Shown here piece by piece: positions 1-12,925 of a stretch of 64,000 nucleotides of DNA (positions are counted from its first letter, which is position 1; every line of letters begins with the position of its first letter). The DNA is from Pelagibacteraceae bacterium AG-319-F18 (GTDB lineage: Bacteria > Pseudomonadota > Alphaproteobacteria > Pelagibacterales > Pelagibacteraceae). The stretch is taken from assembly GCA_003283905.1 (NCBI GenBank), contig QBXA01000003.1, forward strand, positions 20,285 through 84,284, read 5' to 3'. The notes beneath the pieces are model-generated. The model worked only from the letters and a program-made list of their open reading frames with translations, had not been told where the DNA came from and ran no database searches. Made by a program: the position numbers and the translations under genes.

Positions 1-201
1 GTCTCCTCTAGTTGGAGGTAATTTCCACTCTCTAATTCTATTTTTATCAGAAAGTGTAAGATATTTTTTATTCTCATTAATTTGAAGAGAAAATAGGCGA
101 GCAACGATACCTGCAAAAACAACTATTTTAGCTGCTCCAATTATAAACATTCTTCTATTTATAACATCTGTTTTTCTGATTCCTGGTTTCGATTTAATCA
201 T
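1..201 (-). CDS. mrdA: Penicillin-binding protein 2, N-terminal part (cut by window edge)
   Basis: Reading down from the ATG at 201 gives 67 residues with a basic cytoplasmic tail, one hydrophobic anchor (about residues 18-36, with NRRMF just before it) and the PBP2-type region ending LPPTRGD just inside the periplasm. This N-terminal layout is typical of MrdA, the transpeptidase that cross-links peptidoglycan in the rod elongasome. The catalytic domain lies beyond the window's left edge. The start overlaps the end of mreD by 8 nt, so it is the last visible gene of a leuA-mreBCD-mrdA transcription unit. Confidence 0.88.
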   Translation of the reverse strand, partial: MIKSKPGIRKTDVINRRMFIIGAAKIVVFAGIVARLFSLQINENKKYLTLSDKNRIREWKLPPTRGD

Positions 202-712
202 TTTGCTGAATTGAAATTCTCTGATTCAAAAAATTAAAAACAACAAAAAATATTGGATAAAATAAAAAAGTGAATCCTGAATTAATCAAGTAATTCATAT
301 GATCAACTGTTATCAAAAATATTAAATCTAAAACTAATACTTGAATTGAGTTTATTAATAAAATTGTAAATAACAACGATATCCAATCTTTAATAAAATT
401 TGGAGATAAAGTTATATCTCTAATATAGGCAGTTACAGAACATAGAAGTAAATAACAAAAACTACTAATTCCTATTGGTATTCCAATTACTACATCATTA
501 ATTATACCTGCAAAAAAAATTGCAAGATAACTTAGATGGTCTGGGTTTCTTAATGTCCAAAAAAAAATTAATATATGTACAAAATTGAATGAAAAATATT
601 CAAGTTTTAAATAATTAAAATCAAATTCATTAAAAACTGAAAAAAAAAGCATAAGTATTGGAAGGTAAGATAAAAAAATTTTTAAAAATGAACTTTTATT
701 CAATGACGACAT
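194..712 (-). CDS. mreD: Rod shape-determining membrane protein MreD
   Basis: A 172-residue, almost entirely hydrophobic protein with about five membrane segments, the size and character of MreD. MreD sits in the inner membrane and links MreC to the MreB and PBP2 elongation complex. Sequence is poorly conserved in this family, so the call leans on hydrophobicity and on its place between mreC and mrdA. Its ATG shares one base with the mreC stop codon (TAATG), implying translational coupling, and its own 3' end overlaps mrdA by 8 nt. Confidence 0.85.
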   Translation of the reverse strand: MSSLNKSSFLKIFLSYLPILMLFFSVFNEFDFNYLKLEYFSFNFVHILIFFWTLRNPDHLSYLAIFFAGIINDVVIGIPIGISSFCYLLLCSVTAYIRDITLSPNFIKDWISLLFTILLINSIQVLVLDLIFLITVDHMNYLINSGFTFLFYPIFFVVFNFLNQRISIQQND

Positions 713-1560
713 TATTTCTTGCTACCTATTTTGTAAGAAGTTATTTTTACATAATTAAGCTGTGTAAAATCTGAAAAAAAGTTTATTTTTCCATTTGAAC
801 CTATAGATATTTTCCCAATCGGGATACCAGGCTTAAATAACCCGCCAAGACCTGATGAGTAAGCTATTATTTCACTTTCATTCAAATTTTTTTCAATTTC
901 ATCTTGAGTGTGTTCAATTATTCCATAATTACTTCCAGTTCCAGAGATTACAGCCTGGATGTCATTAGGAGCTAAAACAGATGGTATTTTACTGTTAAGA
1001 TCGGATAATAATAATGCCCTCGAATTAGTATAATTAACCTCTATGATTTGTCCAACAAGGTAAACCCCATCCACAATTGCCATTCCGATTTTAACATTGT
1101 CTTTTGAACCTTTATTTAAAACAACTGATTTTAGATATGGGCTTTCTTTGTCAATTAAAACTTTTGCAAATATTTCTTTTGTTTCGATATTTTCATCAAT
1201 CAATGATCTTAATTTTTTATTTTCTATTTTTAAAAAATCATTTGTTAATTGTTTTTGTTTTAAATTTTCTAATTCTATTTTTGTTGCTTTGTGCGTTTTA
1301 TACAATCTCATATGCTGATCAAAGTCTTTTTTTAAACTTTTTATGTAATTTTCTGGAGCAGATATTAAAGTTGAAGATCTATATATCGCCTCATTAATAC
1401 TTAATTTAACAATTTGAATAGCTTTAAAATTAAAATTACTTAATACAATTACAATAAAAGATGAAAAAATTAAGGTTAATAACGAAAATTTTTGTTTATC
1501 TTTTTTTTTTAAAAAAGCTGACCGAATGGCAATTACAAAATCATCCCTGCTTGAAGCCAT
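712..1560 (-). CDS. mreC: Rod shape-determining protein MreC
   Basis: A 282-residue protein with a short basic N-terminus, one transmembrane segment at about residues 27-45, a coiled-coil stretch at about 65-125, then the beta-rich periplasmic domain with the MreC-like core KDNVKIGMAIVDG and a later GLFKPGIPIGKI motif. MreC is a bitopic scaffold that dimerises in the periplasm and activates PBP2 and RodA. It starts 5 nt after mreB and overlaps mreD by one base, as in most mre operons. Confidence 0.93.
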   Translation of the reverse strand: MASSRDDFVIAIRSAFLKKKDKQKFSLLTLIFSSFIVIVLSNFNFKAIQIVKLSINEAIYRSSTLISAPENYIKSLKKDFDQHMRLYKTHKATKIELENLKQKQLTNDFLKIENKKLRSLIDENIETKEIFAKVLIDKESPYLKSVVLNKGSKDNVKIGMAIVDGVYLVGQIIEVNYTNSRALLLSDLNSKIPSVLAPNDIQAVISGTGSNYGIIEHTQDEIEKNLNESEIIAYSSGLGGLFKPGIPIGKISIGSNGKINFFSDFTQLNYVKITSYKIGSKK

Positions 1561-1565
1561 TGATC

Positions 1566-4173
<2,608 letters not shown>

Positions 4174-4195
4174 AACTTAAATTTTTTGAAAATGT

Positions 4196-4223
4196 ATAAT
4201 ACAATCTATAAGAGAGAATGCAA
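4196..4223 (-). promoter_or_regulatory. Candidate sigma-70 promoter for leuA
   Basis: Read on the minus strand: TTGCAT, a 16-nt spacer, then TATTAT, ending 22 nt before the leuA ATG. It lies in one of the longer gaps (101 nt) in this tightly packed stretch. No leader peptide, T-box or riboswitch fold is evident in the short leader. Confidence 0.4.
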
Positions 4224-4274
4224 AATAATAAGTAAAATTAATCTTAAAATCCGTCCATTATAGGGGCTTCAAAA

Positions 4275-5957
4275 TTAATTATAAATAGACTCAATTTTTG
4301 GCATTAGATGCAAAAGTTCTTTAGTATAATTATGTTGTGGTTCCAAAAACAATTTTTCTGTATTTGAAACTTCACATAATTTACCATCTTTTAACACTCC
4401 AATTCTATCACACATTTGTCTAACAACTGGTAAATCATGGCTTATAAATAATATTGTTAAATTAAGCTGTTCCTGAAGATCTTTTAATAAGTTTAATATT
4501 TGAGCTTGAATACTCACATCTAAAGCAGACGTAGGTTCATCACAAACAAGAAGTCTTGGTTGTGTGGCTAAGGCTCTTGCAATAGATATTCTTTGTCTTT
4601 GACCACCAGAAAATTCATGTGGATAGCGATCTACTGAATTTTGTATTAGCTCAACTGACTCTAGTAAATCAAAAACATAATTATCTAAATCTTTTCTACT
4701 TATAGAAGGATTGTGAAGTTTAATTGGTTCTGAAACTATATCTTTAACTTTTAATCTTCCATTTAAAGATGAGTAAGGATCTTGAAATATCATTTGTATT
4801 TGTTTTCTAAATTTCATCATTTCTAAATTTTTCTTAATTTTTGTAATACAAATATTATCAAAGAAAATATCTCCAGAACTAGGTTTAAATAAATTTACAA
4901 TCATTTTTGCTATGGTAGACTTTCCACTACCACTCTCACCTACCAATCCAAATGTTTCACCTTGTTTAATATAAAACGAAACATCATTAACTGCCATTAT
5001 TGAATTTTTAGAACTTTCAGTAAAAAAATTATCATCAAAACTTTTACTAAGATTTTTCACCTGAACTAAGTCTTGTTTCACAATTTCTTTCTTAGTCCAT
5101 CTATTTAATATTTTTAAATTATTTTCTTTATTATTTTTATTTTCTTTTTCTATAATTACAAATCTAGATATTTTTTTATTTGTTGGAGGAACAGAACTAA
5201 CTAAACTTTTAGTATAACTTTCTTTGGGATTAGTTAATATTTCTTTAGTAACACCAATTTCTACTAATTTTCCACTTTTCATTACGGCTACTCTATCCGC
5301 TGTCTCTGCTATCACTCCCATATCATGAGTAATTAAAATTGCAGCTAGATTTCTTTCTTTAGTTAATCTTTTAATTAAATCAAGAATTTGTGATTGAATA
5401 GAAACATCTAAAGCAGTAGTTGGTTCATCTGCAATTAAAAGTTCAGGTTCACAACATAAAGCAAGTGAAATTACCACTCTCTGTCTCATTCCTCCTGAAA
5501 ATTGATGTGGGTAGTTATCAAATCTACTTTCAGCATCTTTAATTCCAACTTCTTTTAACAAATTTATTGATCTATTTTTTGCTTCTTCATTACTTAAATC
5601 AAGATGAGTTTGAATAGTTTCAATTAACTGTTCACCAATTGTAAGTATAGGATTAAGAGAAGTTTGAGGATCTTGAAATATCAGTCCAATTTTTTTACCT
5701 CTATATTTAATAATATTTTTAGGATCTTCATGAATATTTATATCTCCTAATATAACCGAACCACTTGAAACTTTACCTGGTTCATCAATTAAATTGATTA
5801 TTGCATTTCCTACTGTACTTTTTCCTGATCCTGACTCGCCAACTAACCCTAATATTTCACCTTTATTTACTTCAATATTTACATTTTTGGCCGCATAAAC
5901 AGTTTCTTTTCTCATTTGATAATCGACACTTAAATTATTTATTTTAAGGAAACTCAT
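4275..5957 (-). CDS. Peptide-type ABC transporter, fused double ATP-binding subunit (DppD-DppF type)
   Basis: A 560-residue protein with two complete ABC ATPase domains in tandem. Domain 1 has Walker A GESGSGKST (40-48), signature FSGGMRQR (153-160) and Walker B ELLIADEPT (172-180). Domain 2 has Walker A GESGSGKST (340-348), signature FSGGQRQR (449-456) and Walker B (about 469-476). The linker includes the oligopeptide/dipeptide C-terminal extension (YTKSLVSSVPP). This resembles a fusion of DppD and DppF, as in YejF or GsiA. It energises import through the two permeases encoded immediately upstream; its start overlaps the dppC-like stop by 4 nt. The substrate cannot be read from sequence. Confidence 0.93.
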   Translation of the reverse strand: MSFLKINNLSVDYQMRKETVYAAKNVNIEVNKGEILGLVGESGSGKSTVGNAIINLIDEPGKVSSGSVILGDINIHEDPKNIIKYRGKKIGLIFQDPQTSLNPILTIGEQLIETIQTHLDLSNEEAKNRSINLLKEVGIKDAESRFDNYPHQFSGGMRQRVVISLALCCEPELLIADEPTTALDVSIQSQILDLIKRLTKERNLAAILITHDMGVIAETADRVAVMKSGKLVEIGVTKEILTNPKESYTKSLVSSVPPTNKKISRFVIIEKENKNNKENNLKILNRWTKKEIVKQDLVQVKNLSKSFDDNFFTESSKNSIMAVNDVSFYIKQGETFGLVGESGSGKSTIAKMIVNLFKPSSGDIFFDNICITKIKKNLEMMKFRKQIQMIFQDPYSSLNGRLKVKDIVSEPIKLHNPSISRKDLDNYVFDLLESVELIQNSVDRYPHEFSGGQRQRISIARALATQPRLLVCDEPTSALDVSIQAQILNLLKDLQEQLNLTILFISHDLPVVRQMCDRIGVLKDGKLCEVSNTEKLFLEPQHNYTKELLHLMPKIESIYN

Positions 5958-6892
5958 TTATTCAATTTTGGGTTAAGAGTATCTCTCATCCAATCCCCTA
6001 ATAAATTAATTGAGAATGCTAGTATAACTAAAAAAATTGCTGGAAAAAAAGTAATCCACCACTCACCCGAAAATAAGAAATCATTACCAAGTCTAATTAG
6101 TGTTCCTAATGATGGGGTGGTAGGTGGCACACCAACACCTAAAAAGCTTAATGTTGACTCAGCAATAATTGCAAGTGCTAGTCCTATAGTTCCAATTACT
6201 AATACTGGGCGCAAAATATTTGGTAAAATATGTTTAAACATAATTACTATATTTGAAACTCCAATTATAGTTGATGCTGAAACATAATCTTTATTTTTTT
6301 CTACTAGAGTAGCAGCTCTTGAAACTCTTGCAAATTGAGGCCACTCTGAAATTCCAATTGCAAATATCAAAACATAAATTGCCATCTCATCATGCATCTC
6401 TCTTGTAATTAATCCTCTTGCTATCCCATCAACTAAAAGAGCCATTAGAATACTTGGTACTGTTAATTGAACATCAGTTAATCTCATTACAATCATCTCA
6501 TATTTTCCACCAAAATATCCCGCAGTTAACCCTAAGCCAACACCTAATATCAAACTAAATATGATTGCTGAAAAACCAACAATTAATGAAATTCTAGAAC
6601 CATAAAGAATTGTTGATAACATATCTCTTCCTTGACCATCTGTTCCTAAAATAAATTTTGCCAAACCTTCTTCAGTCCATGATGGAGGAGTAAATGCATC
6701 CATTAAAGATAAAGAAGATGGATCAAAAGGGTTGTAGGGTGTAACTAACTCCACAAAAAATGAACAAAAGAATATTATAAATAAAATTATTGAAGATATA
6801 ATTGCTGTTGGAGATTTAATAAAACTATAATAAATATCACTATCTTTAATTCTGCCCCAGGCGCTAAGAGTATTGTTATCCACTTGAAACAT
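5954..6892 (-). CDS. Peptide-type ABC transporter permease (DppC/OppC family)
   Basis: A 312-residue inner-membrane permease with an OppC-type N-terminal segment (one early membrane span, then a periplasmic stretch that includes FILGTDGQGRDM), about five further spans, and the cytoplasmic EAA loop region (SRAATLVEKNKDYVSAS) that docks with the ATPase. It pairs with the DppB-like permease to form the translocation pore. It overlaps the upstream permease gene by 17 nt and the ATPase gene by 4 nt, so the three are translated as a tightly coupled block. Confidence 0.92.
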   Translation of the reverse strand: MFQVDNNTLSAWGRIKDSDIYYSFIKSPTAIISSIILFIIFFCSFFVELVTPYNPFDPSSLSLMDAFTPPSWTEEGLAKFILGTDGQGRDMLSTILYGSRISLIVGFSAIIFSLILGVGLGLTAGYFGGKYEMIVMRLTDVQLTVPSILMALLVDGIARGLITREMHDEMAIYVLIFAIGISEWPQFARVSRAATLVEKNKDYVSASTIIGVSNIVIMFKHILPNILRPVLVIGTIGLALAIIAESTLSFLGVGVPPTTPSLGTLIRLGNDFLFSGEWWITFFPAIFLVILAFSINLLGDWMRDTLNPKLNK

Positions 6893-7859
6893 CTCCTTTA
6901 ACTCTAATTCTTGGATCTATAAAATAATATAAAATATCTACTATAAAATTAATCATTACAAAGACAAAAGCTATAAAAACTAAATAAGCAGACATAATAG
7001 GAATATCTACAAATTGTACAGCTTGAATAAATAAAAATCCCATTCCTGGCCATTGAAAAACTGTTTCGGTAATTATTGAAAATGCAATAAGTGTTCCAAT
7101 ATTAATTCCAGCAATAGTTATTACAGGGATTAAGCCATTTTTTAATGCATGTTTATATTTTATACTTTTTTCACTTATTCCTCTTGCTCTTGCAAATTTA
7201 ATATAATCAGTTTGTAAAATCTCCATCATTTCAGCTCGCACAAGTCTAATTATATATGTCATTTGAAAAAGGCTAAGAGTAACTGAAGGAAGTATAATTG
7301 CTTTTAACCCAGAGATAGTTAGAAATCCTGTAGTCCAAAATCCCAAATCAACTACCTCGCCTCTTCCAAAAGATGGTAATATTCCTAAAATTACTGAAAA
7401 AAGATAAATAAATAATATACCAATAACGAATGTGGGGAGCGATACTCCGAGCAATGATACCGCTAAAATGATATCACTTAAAAAACCTTTCCTATTTATT
7501 CCTGTATAAACTCCTAATAATGTCCCAGAAATAAGAGCAATTAGTGCTGAAATTACCACAAGCTCAATGGTTGCAGGCATTCTTTCTGTTATTAATTCTG
7601 AAACAGGTCTTCTTAATTGATAAGAAATTCCAAATTCTCCCTTAGACGCATTTACTACAAATCTAGTAAATTGAATATGAATAGGATCCATTAAACCTAA
7701 AGTTTCTCTAATTTCTGCTCTTTCTTCATCAGATGTTTCTTCTCCAACCATGTTATTTATTGGATCTCCTACAAAATTAAATAAAGAAAAAGATACGAAG
7801 GCAACGACTAACATTACCAAGGCAGACTGAAATAATCTTTTGAAAAAGTATTTTATCAA
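6876..7859 (-). CDS. Peptide-type ABC transporter permease (DppB/OppB family)
   Basis: A 327-residue permease of DppB/OppB type: an N-terminal span (about residues 9-29), a periplasmic region containing the family pattern LGLMDPIHIQ, several further spans and the EAA-type loop (RAEMMEILQTDYIKFARARG). It forms the pore with the DppC-like protein. It follows the binding-protein gene after a 59-nt gap containing a strong hairpin, so it is probably made in lower amount than the binding protein. Confidence 0.92.
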   Translation of the reverse strand: MIKYFFKRLFQSALVMLVVAFVSFSLFNFVGDPINNMVGEETSDEERAEIRETLGLMDPIHIQFTRFVVNASKGEFGISYQLRRPVSELITERMPATIELVVISALIALISGTLLGVYTGINRKGFLSDIILAVSLLGVSLPTFVIGILFIYLFSVILGILPSFGRGEVVDLGFWTTGFLTISGLKAIILPSVTLSLFQMTYIIRLVRAEMMEILQTDYIKFARARGISEKSIKYKHALKNGLIPVITIAGINIGTLIAFSIITETVFQWPGMGFLFIQAVQFVDIPIMSAYLVFIAFVFVMINFIVDILYYFIDPRIRVKGDVSSG

Positions 7860-7881
7860 TTTATGAAAATTATTAAATTAC

Positions 7882-7905
7882 AAGCCCCCAATATTTAGGG
7901 GGCTT
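7882..7905 (-). terminator. Intercistronic GC-rich hairpin after dppA-like gene
   Basis: Arms 7882-7889 (AAGCCCCC) and 7898-7905 (GGGGGCTT) form a perfect 8-bp stem with an 8-nt loop, unusually GC-rich for this genome. No long U tract follows on the minus strand. A processing or stabilising hairpin, or a leaky terminator, that leaves more binding-protein mRNA than permease mRNA is the likeliest role. Confidence 0.6.
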
Positions 7906-7918
7906 ATAAAAAATTTAT

Positions 7919-9481
7919 TTAATTAAAGTTAGCAGTTCTGAATAACGGTTCGTTATTCGGTCTGATAGGTACATTAATTCCACTTTTAGACGCCCAAGAA
8001 ATTACTTGGTGGTGAAGAGGAAGATAAGAAATATCATCTTTCACAATTTTCCAAGCTTTTGCAATTGCAGCATTCCTTTTGTCTAGGTCAACTTCACCTT
8101 CCATAACTCTGATTGCAGCATCAACTTCTGAGTTACTAAAGTTAACTTTATTCCAGCTAGCACCACTTTCATATAAATAATGAAAAACATAGTGACTATC
8201 TAAAGTAGGAACACCCCAACCAAGCATATAAAAATCACCTTGGTTATCTTTAAGTTCTTTAAAGTGCTTACTCTTAGTTTGAGCAAATAGATTTACATTA
8301 ACGCCTATTTTACCTAACATTCCAACAACAGCTGTGCAAATAGCTTCGTCATTTACATATCTATCATTTGGACATCTTAGCTCAATATTAAAACCATCAG
8401 GATAACCTGCTTCAGCTAATAGTTTTTTTGCAGCATCAACATCGTAAGGTAATCTTTTATCAAGATCTGTAGTATAACCGTTTACTCCTGGAAAAGTTAT
8501 TATTCCAGCAGGTTCACTTAAACCTCTCATAACTTTTTTCTTGATAGCTTCAATATCTATCGCTTGATAAAAAGCTTGTCTTACTTCTTTTTTCTTAAAT
8601 GGATTGTCACCAGTATTACCTGATCTCAATTTATCTACAGCTTGGTCCATTCCAAGAAAAATTGTTCTCATCTGTGGTGTGCTTTCTACTTTATGTCCTG
8701 AAGAAGATCCAATACGTTTTAAATCCTGAACAGGTGCATCTGTAACTAAATCAATTTCTCCAGATAACAAAGCTGCAACTCTAGTAGCTGCATTTTTAAT
8801 TGGAAGTAATTCAATTTGAGTTACTTTCTTGTCTTTCATTTCACCCCACCAATGTTTATTTTTTTTAAACACTGTTTTTGTATTAGGTTCTCTTAAAGTT
8901 ATTTTAAAAGGTCCAGTTCCCATAGCATTAGTTGCTGAAAAAGTTTCTTGGCTAGCATCCCAATTTTGTGGAGACATCGCAAAGTTTTCTTCAGACCATT
9001 TCTTAGACATTATAAAAATGTTAGACAATTGGTTTAAAAGAATTGGATTTGGCTTACTTGTTGTTATTTTAACTGAATAATCACCAGCAGCTTCAACACC
9101 TGATACTGTGCTGATATATTCTTTAAAATCCGATGTTCTTTGTTTAGCTCTTAATATACTGAAAACAACATCTTCAGACGTCATTTTAGAACCATCAGAA
9201 AATTTAACATCCTCTCTTAAAGTAAAAATCCATGTATTTGGATCTGTAGCTTTCCATTTTGTAGCTAACGCAGGTCCTATTTTCATATCCAAACCTCTTT
9301 GAACAAGTGCTTCGTATACTTGCCTAGAGACCTGAGTAGTTGGGCCTTCGTTTTGTGCGTGTGGATCTAGTGTAAGACTATCTCCTTGCATAGACCACTT
9401 TATAGTTTTTGCCCATGCTGAAGAAAATCCAAATACTAAAACCAAAGATAATAGTATTCTAATTAAGTTTTTTATCTTCAT
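7919..9481 (-). CDS. Peptide-type ABC transporter substrate-binding protein (SBP_bac_5 family)
   Basis: A 520-residue periplasmic binding protein. It has a signal peptide ending in SSAWA (about residue 24), then the family 5 opening (MQGDSLTLDPHAQNEG) and the LNPILLNQLSN region typical of peptide or nickel binding proteins. It captures substrate for the downstream permease and ATPase genes. Family members bind di- and oligopeptides, opines, sugars or metals, so dipeptide is only the default guess. A strong Shine-Dalgarno site (AGAGGGG) precedes its start, unusual in this window and fitting a highly made protein. Confidence 0.93.
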   Translation of the reverse strand: MKIKNLIRILLSLVLVFGFSSAWAKTIKWSMQGDSLTLDPHAQNEGPTTQVSRQVYEALVQRGLDMKIGPALATKWKATDPNTWIFTLREDVKFSDGSKMTSEDVVFSILRAKQRTSDFKEYISTVSGVEAAGDYSVKITTSKPNPILLNQLSNIFIMSKKWSEENFAMSPQNWDASQETFSATNAMGTGPFKITLREPNTKTVFKKNKHWWGEMKDKKVTQIELLPIKNAATRVAALLSGEIDLVTDAPVQDLKRIGSSSGHKVESTPQMRTIFLGMDQAVDKLRSGNTGDNPFKKKEVRQAFYQAIDIEAIKKKVMRGLSEPAGIITFPGVNGYTTDLDKRLPYDVDAAKKLLAEAGYPDGFNIELRCPNDRYVNDEAICTAVVGMLGKIGVNVNLFAQTKSKHFKELKDNQGDFYMLGWGVPTLDSHYVFHYLYESGASWNKVNFSNSEVDAAIRVMEGEVDLDKRNAAIAKAWKIVKDDISYLPLHHQVISWASKSGINVPIRPNNEPLFRTANFN

Positions 9482-9485
9482 TATT

Positions 9486-9492
9486 CCCCTCT
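9486..9492 (-). promoter_or_regulatory. Strong Shine-Dalgarno site before the dppA-like gene
   Basis: The minus strand reads AGAGGGG 4 nt before the ATG at 9481, among the purest anti-16S matches seen in this window, where most genes have weak or no such site. Confidence 0.6.
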
Positions 9493-9562
9493 TTTTTAAA
9501 TTTATTTAAAAAAGTATAGGTGAAATAATTCGATTATTATAGTTATAATTTTCAGCTAAAAT

Positions 9563-10600
<1,038 letters not shown>

Positions 10601-10604
10601 TTAA

Positions 10605-11153
10605 TTAGTTAAATATTCCAGCGCCTCTAGTCATTGCAACCGCTCCAGTTCTTGAGACACTTATAAGACCGTGCGATTTTAAATTTTTTGTCATTTTATC
10701 TATTTCTTTTCTCATTGCAGTTATTTGAATTACAGCAGATTTATTTGTCTGATCTAATATAACTGGATTAAATTTTTTACAAACATTTAAAACTTTTTTA
10801 ATTTTAGAAGAATTTCCTACAATTTTAAACAATGCCATCTCTTTAAAAATTACATTTTTATCTTCTCTTTTAAAATTAGCAACTTTATGAACTGGAACTA
10901 ATTTTTTTAATTGTAATACTATTTGCTTAATAACCTCTGGAGTTCCTGTGGTTACAATAGTAATTCTTGAAAGGTTTTCTTTTTGATCAACTTCTGCAAC
11001 TGTAAGAGATTCTATATTATATCCTCTACCAGAAAAAAGACCTACTACTCGTGACAAAACACTTGCTTCATTATCCACCCAAACAACTAATATATGGGTT
11101 TCTAACTTACCAATTTTACTTGGAATACTGTAAGCTGATTTAGATTTTGCCAT
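10605..11153 (-). CDS. ilvN: Acetolactate synthase small (regulatory) subunit
   Basis: A 182-residue IlvN/IlvH-type subunit. The N-terminal ACT domain (about residues 17-95, including NEASVLSRVVGLFSGRGYNI) binds valine and confers feedback inhibition, and the C-terminal ALS_ss domain follows. It is encoded directly after ilvB with no spacer and before ilvC. The family is called ilvH or ilvN according to the isozyme; this genome window shows only one set. Confidence 0.95.
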   Translation of the reverse strand: MAKSKSAYSIPSKIGKLETHILVVWVDNEASVLSRVVGLFSGRGYNIESLTVAEVDQKENLSRITIVTTGTPEVIKQIVLQLKKLVPVHKVANFKREDKNVIFKEMALFKIVGNSSKIKKVLNVCKKFNPVILDQTNKSAVIQITAMRKEIDKMTKNLKSHGLISVSRTGAVAMTRGAGIFN

Positions 11154-12920
11154 TTAAACTAATGCCTTCCCTTTGCCTGTAATTTTGTTTTCTTCTTGAT
11201 CTTTTGGACCTAACAACATTTGATTGTGAGGTTTTCCTGATGGAATCATTGGAAAACAATTTTCTGCTTGATCTACATGACAATCAAAAATCACTGGTTT
11301 GTCTACATTTATCATTTCTTGAATTTTTTCATCCAATTCATCTGGATTTTTTGCTCTAACACCAACACACCCATAAGCCTCTGCTAATTTTACAAAATCA
11401 GGCAAAGCTTCTGTGTAACTTTCAGAATAATTTTTTTCATGAAGCAATTCCTGCCATTGTCTAACCATGCCCATATACTGATTATTTAAAATAAAGATTT
11501 TAATAGGTAGATTATATTGAACAGCTGTAGACATCTCTTGCATTGTCATCAAAATTGATGCTTCTCCAGCAATATCAACGACTAATTTTTTTGGATGAGC
11601 TAATTGTACTCCCACCGCAGCTGGCAAACCATAACCCATGGTACCAAGACCACCTGAAGTCATCCATCTATTTGGTTTATTAAATTTATAGTGTTGTGCA
11701 GCCCACATTTGGTGCTGACCAACTTCTGTTGTAATAAAAGTATCTTGATTTTTAGTTAATTCATAAAGTCTTTGAACAGCATGTTGTGGCTTAATTATTT
11801 TATCACTATTAATAAAGTTTAAAGATTGTTTTGTTCTCCATTTTTGTATTTGTTGCCACCATTTTGAAATTTTTTGTTTATTTGATTTTTCTAAATTTAA
11901 ATTTTTCTTTTTTAAAGTTTTAGTAGTTGATTTGATAACATCGGTTACGTCTCCAACAATTGCTAAATCTACTTTTATAATTTTATTTATTGATGAGGGA
12001 TCAATATCAATATGTACTTTTTTTGATTTGGGAGAGAACTCATCAATTTTACCGGTAATACGATCATCAAATCTAGCACCAATATTAATTAATAAGTCAC
12101 AATCGTGCATGGCATTATTAGCTTCGTAAGTACCATGCATTCCAAGCATTCCTAAAAATTGATTGTCATCTCCAGGATAAGAACCGAGACCCTGAAGAGT
12201 TGAAGTGATTGGAAAACCAGTTAATGCAACTAATTCTCTTAAAAGTTCGCTTGCCTTTGGTCCCGAGTTTACAACACCACCTCCTGTATAAAAAATTGGT
12301 TTTGAAGCTTTGTTCATTAACTCAATTAATTGATCAATGTCTATTTGATTAAATCTATTTTTATTTTTAATTTCTATTTTTTTTTCTTTTTTTAGAGAAA
12401 CATATTTGGCTTTTGCAAACTGAATGTCTTTTGGAATATCTACTAGTACAGGTCCAGGTCGACCAGTAGTTGCAACCTCGAATGCTTGATGTATTGTTCT
12501 TTGAAGATCCTTAACATCTTTTACTAACCAATTATGTTTTGTGCAAGGTCTTGTAATTCCAGTTGTATCACATTCCTGAAATGCATCTGTTCCAATTAAA
12601 TGAGTTGGTACTTGTCCTGAAATACAAACTAATGGCACCGAGTCCATATATGCATCTGTTAATGCGGTAACAACATTCGTTGCACCAGGTCCAGAGGTAA
12701 CTAAAACAACTCCAGGCTTACCAGAAGATCTTGCATAGCCTTCCGCTGCATGACCGGCTCCTTGTTCATGTCTTACTAAAATATGTTTTACTGAAGAATG
12801 ATTTTTAAGCTCATCATAAATTGGAAGAACTGCTCCACCGGGATAACCAAAAATATGTTTTACTTTTTGCTCTTCAAGGCATTTAAATAAAATTTCTGCT
12901 CCAGTATATAATTTTGGCAT
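11154..12920 (-). CDS. ilvB: Acetolactate synthase large (catalytic) subunit
   Basis: A 588-residue thiamine diphosphate enzyme that makes 2-acetolactate or 2-aceto-2-hydroxybutyrate. The PYR domain has the catalytic Glu in RHEQGAGHAAEGYAR (Glu52), a central domain follows, and the PP domain carries the cofactor motif near 452 and the NN pair at about 479-480. The usual GDG/GDA Asp of the Mg2+-diphosphate motif reads as Glu (GEAS, 452-455). It may also be called ilvI. It heads the ilvBNC unit, with a sigma-70-like promoter so close that the mRNA may be leaderless. Confidence 0.96.
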   Translation of the reverse strand: MPKLYTGAEILFKCLEEQKVKHIFGYPGGAVLPIYDELKNHSSVKHILVRHEQGAGHAAEGYARSSGKPGVVLVTSGPGATNVVTALTDAYMDSVPLVCISGQVPTHLIGTDAFQECDTTGITRPCTKHNWLVKDVKDLQRTIHQAFEVATTGRPGPVLVDIPKDIQFAKAKYVSLKKEKKIEIKNKNRFNQIDIDQLIELMNKASKPIFYTGGGVVNSGPKASELLRELVALTGFPITSTLQGLGSYPGDDNQFLGMLGMHGTYEANNAMHDCDLLINIGARFDDRITGKIDEFSPKSKKVHIDIDPSSINKIIKVDLAIVGDVTDVIKSTTKTLKKKNLNLEKSNKQKISKWWQQIQKWRTKQSLNFINSDKIIKPQHAVQRLYELTKNQDTFITTEVGQHQMWAAQHYKFNKPNRWMTSGGLGTMGYGLPAAVGVQLAHPKKLVVDIAGEASILMTMQEMSTAVQYNLPIKIFILNNQYMGMVRQWQELLHEKNYSESYTEALPDFVKLAEAYGCVGVRAKNPDELDEKIQEMINVDKPVIFDCHVDQAENCFPMIPSGKPHNQMLLGPKDQEENKITGKGKALV

Positions 12921-12925
12921 TTCGC

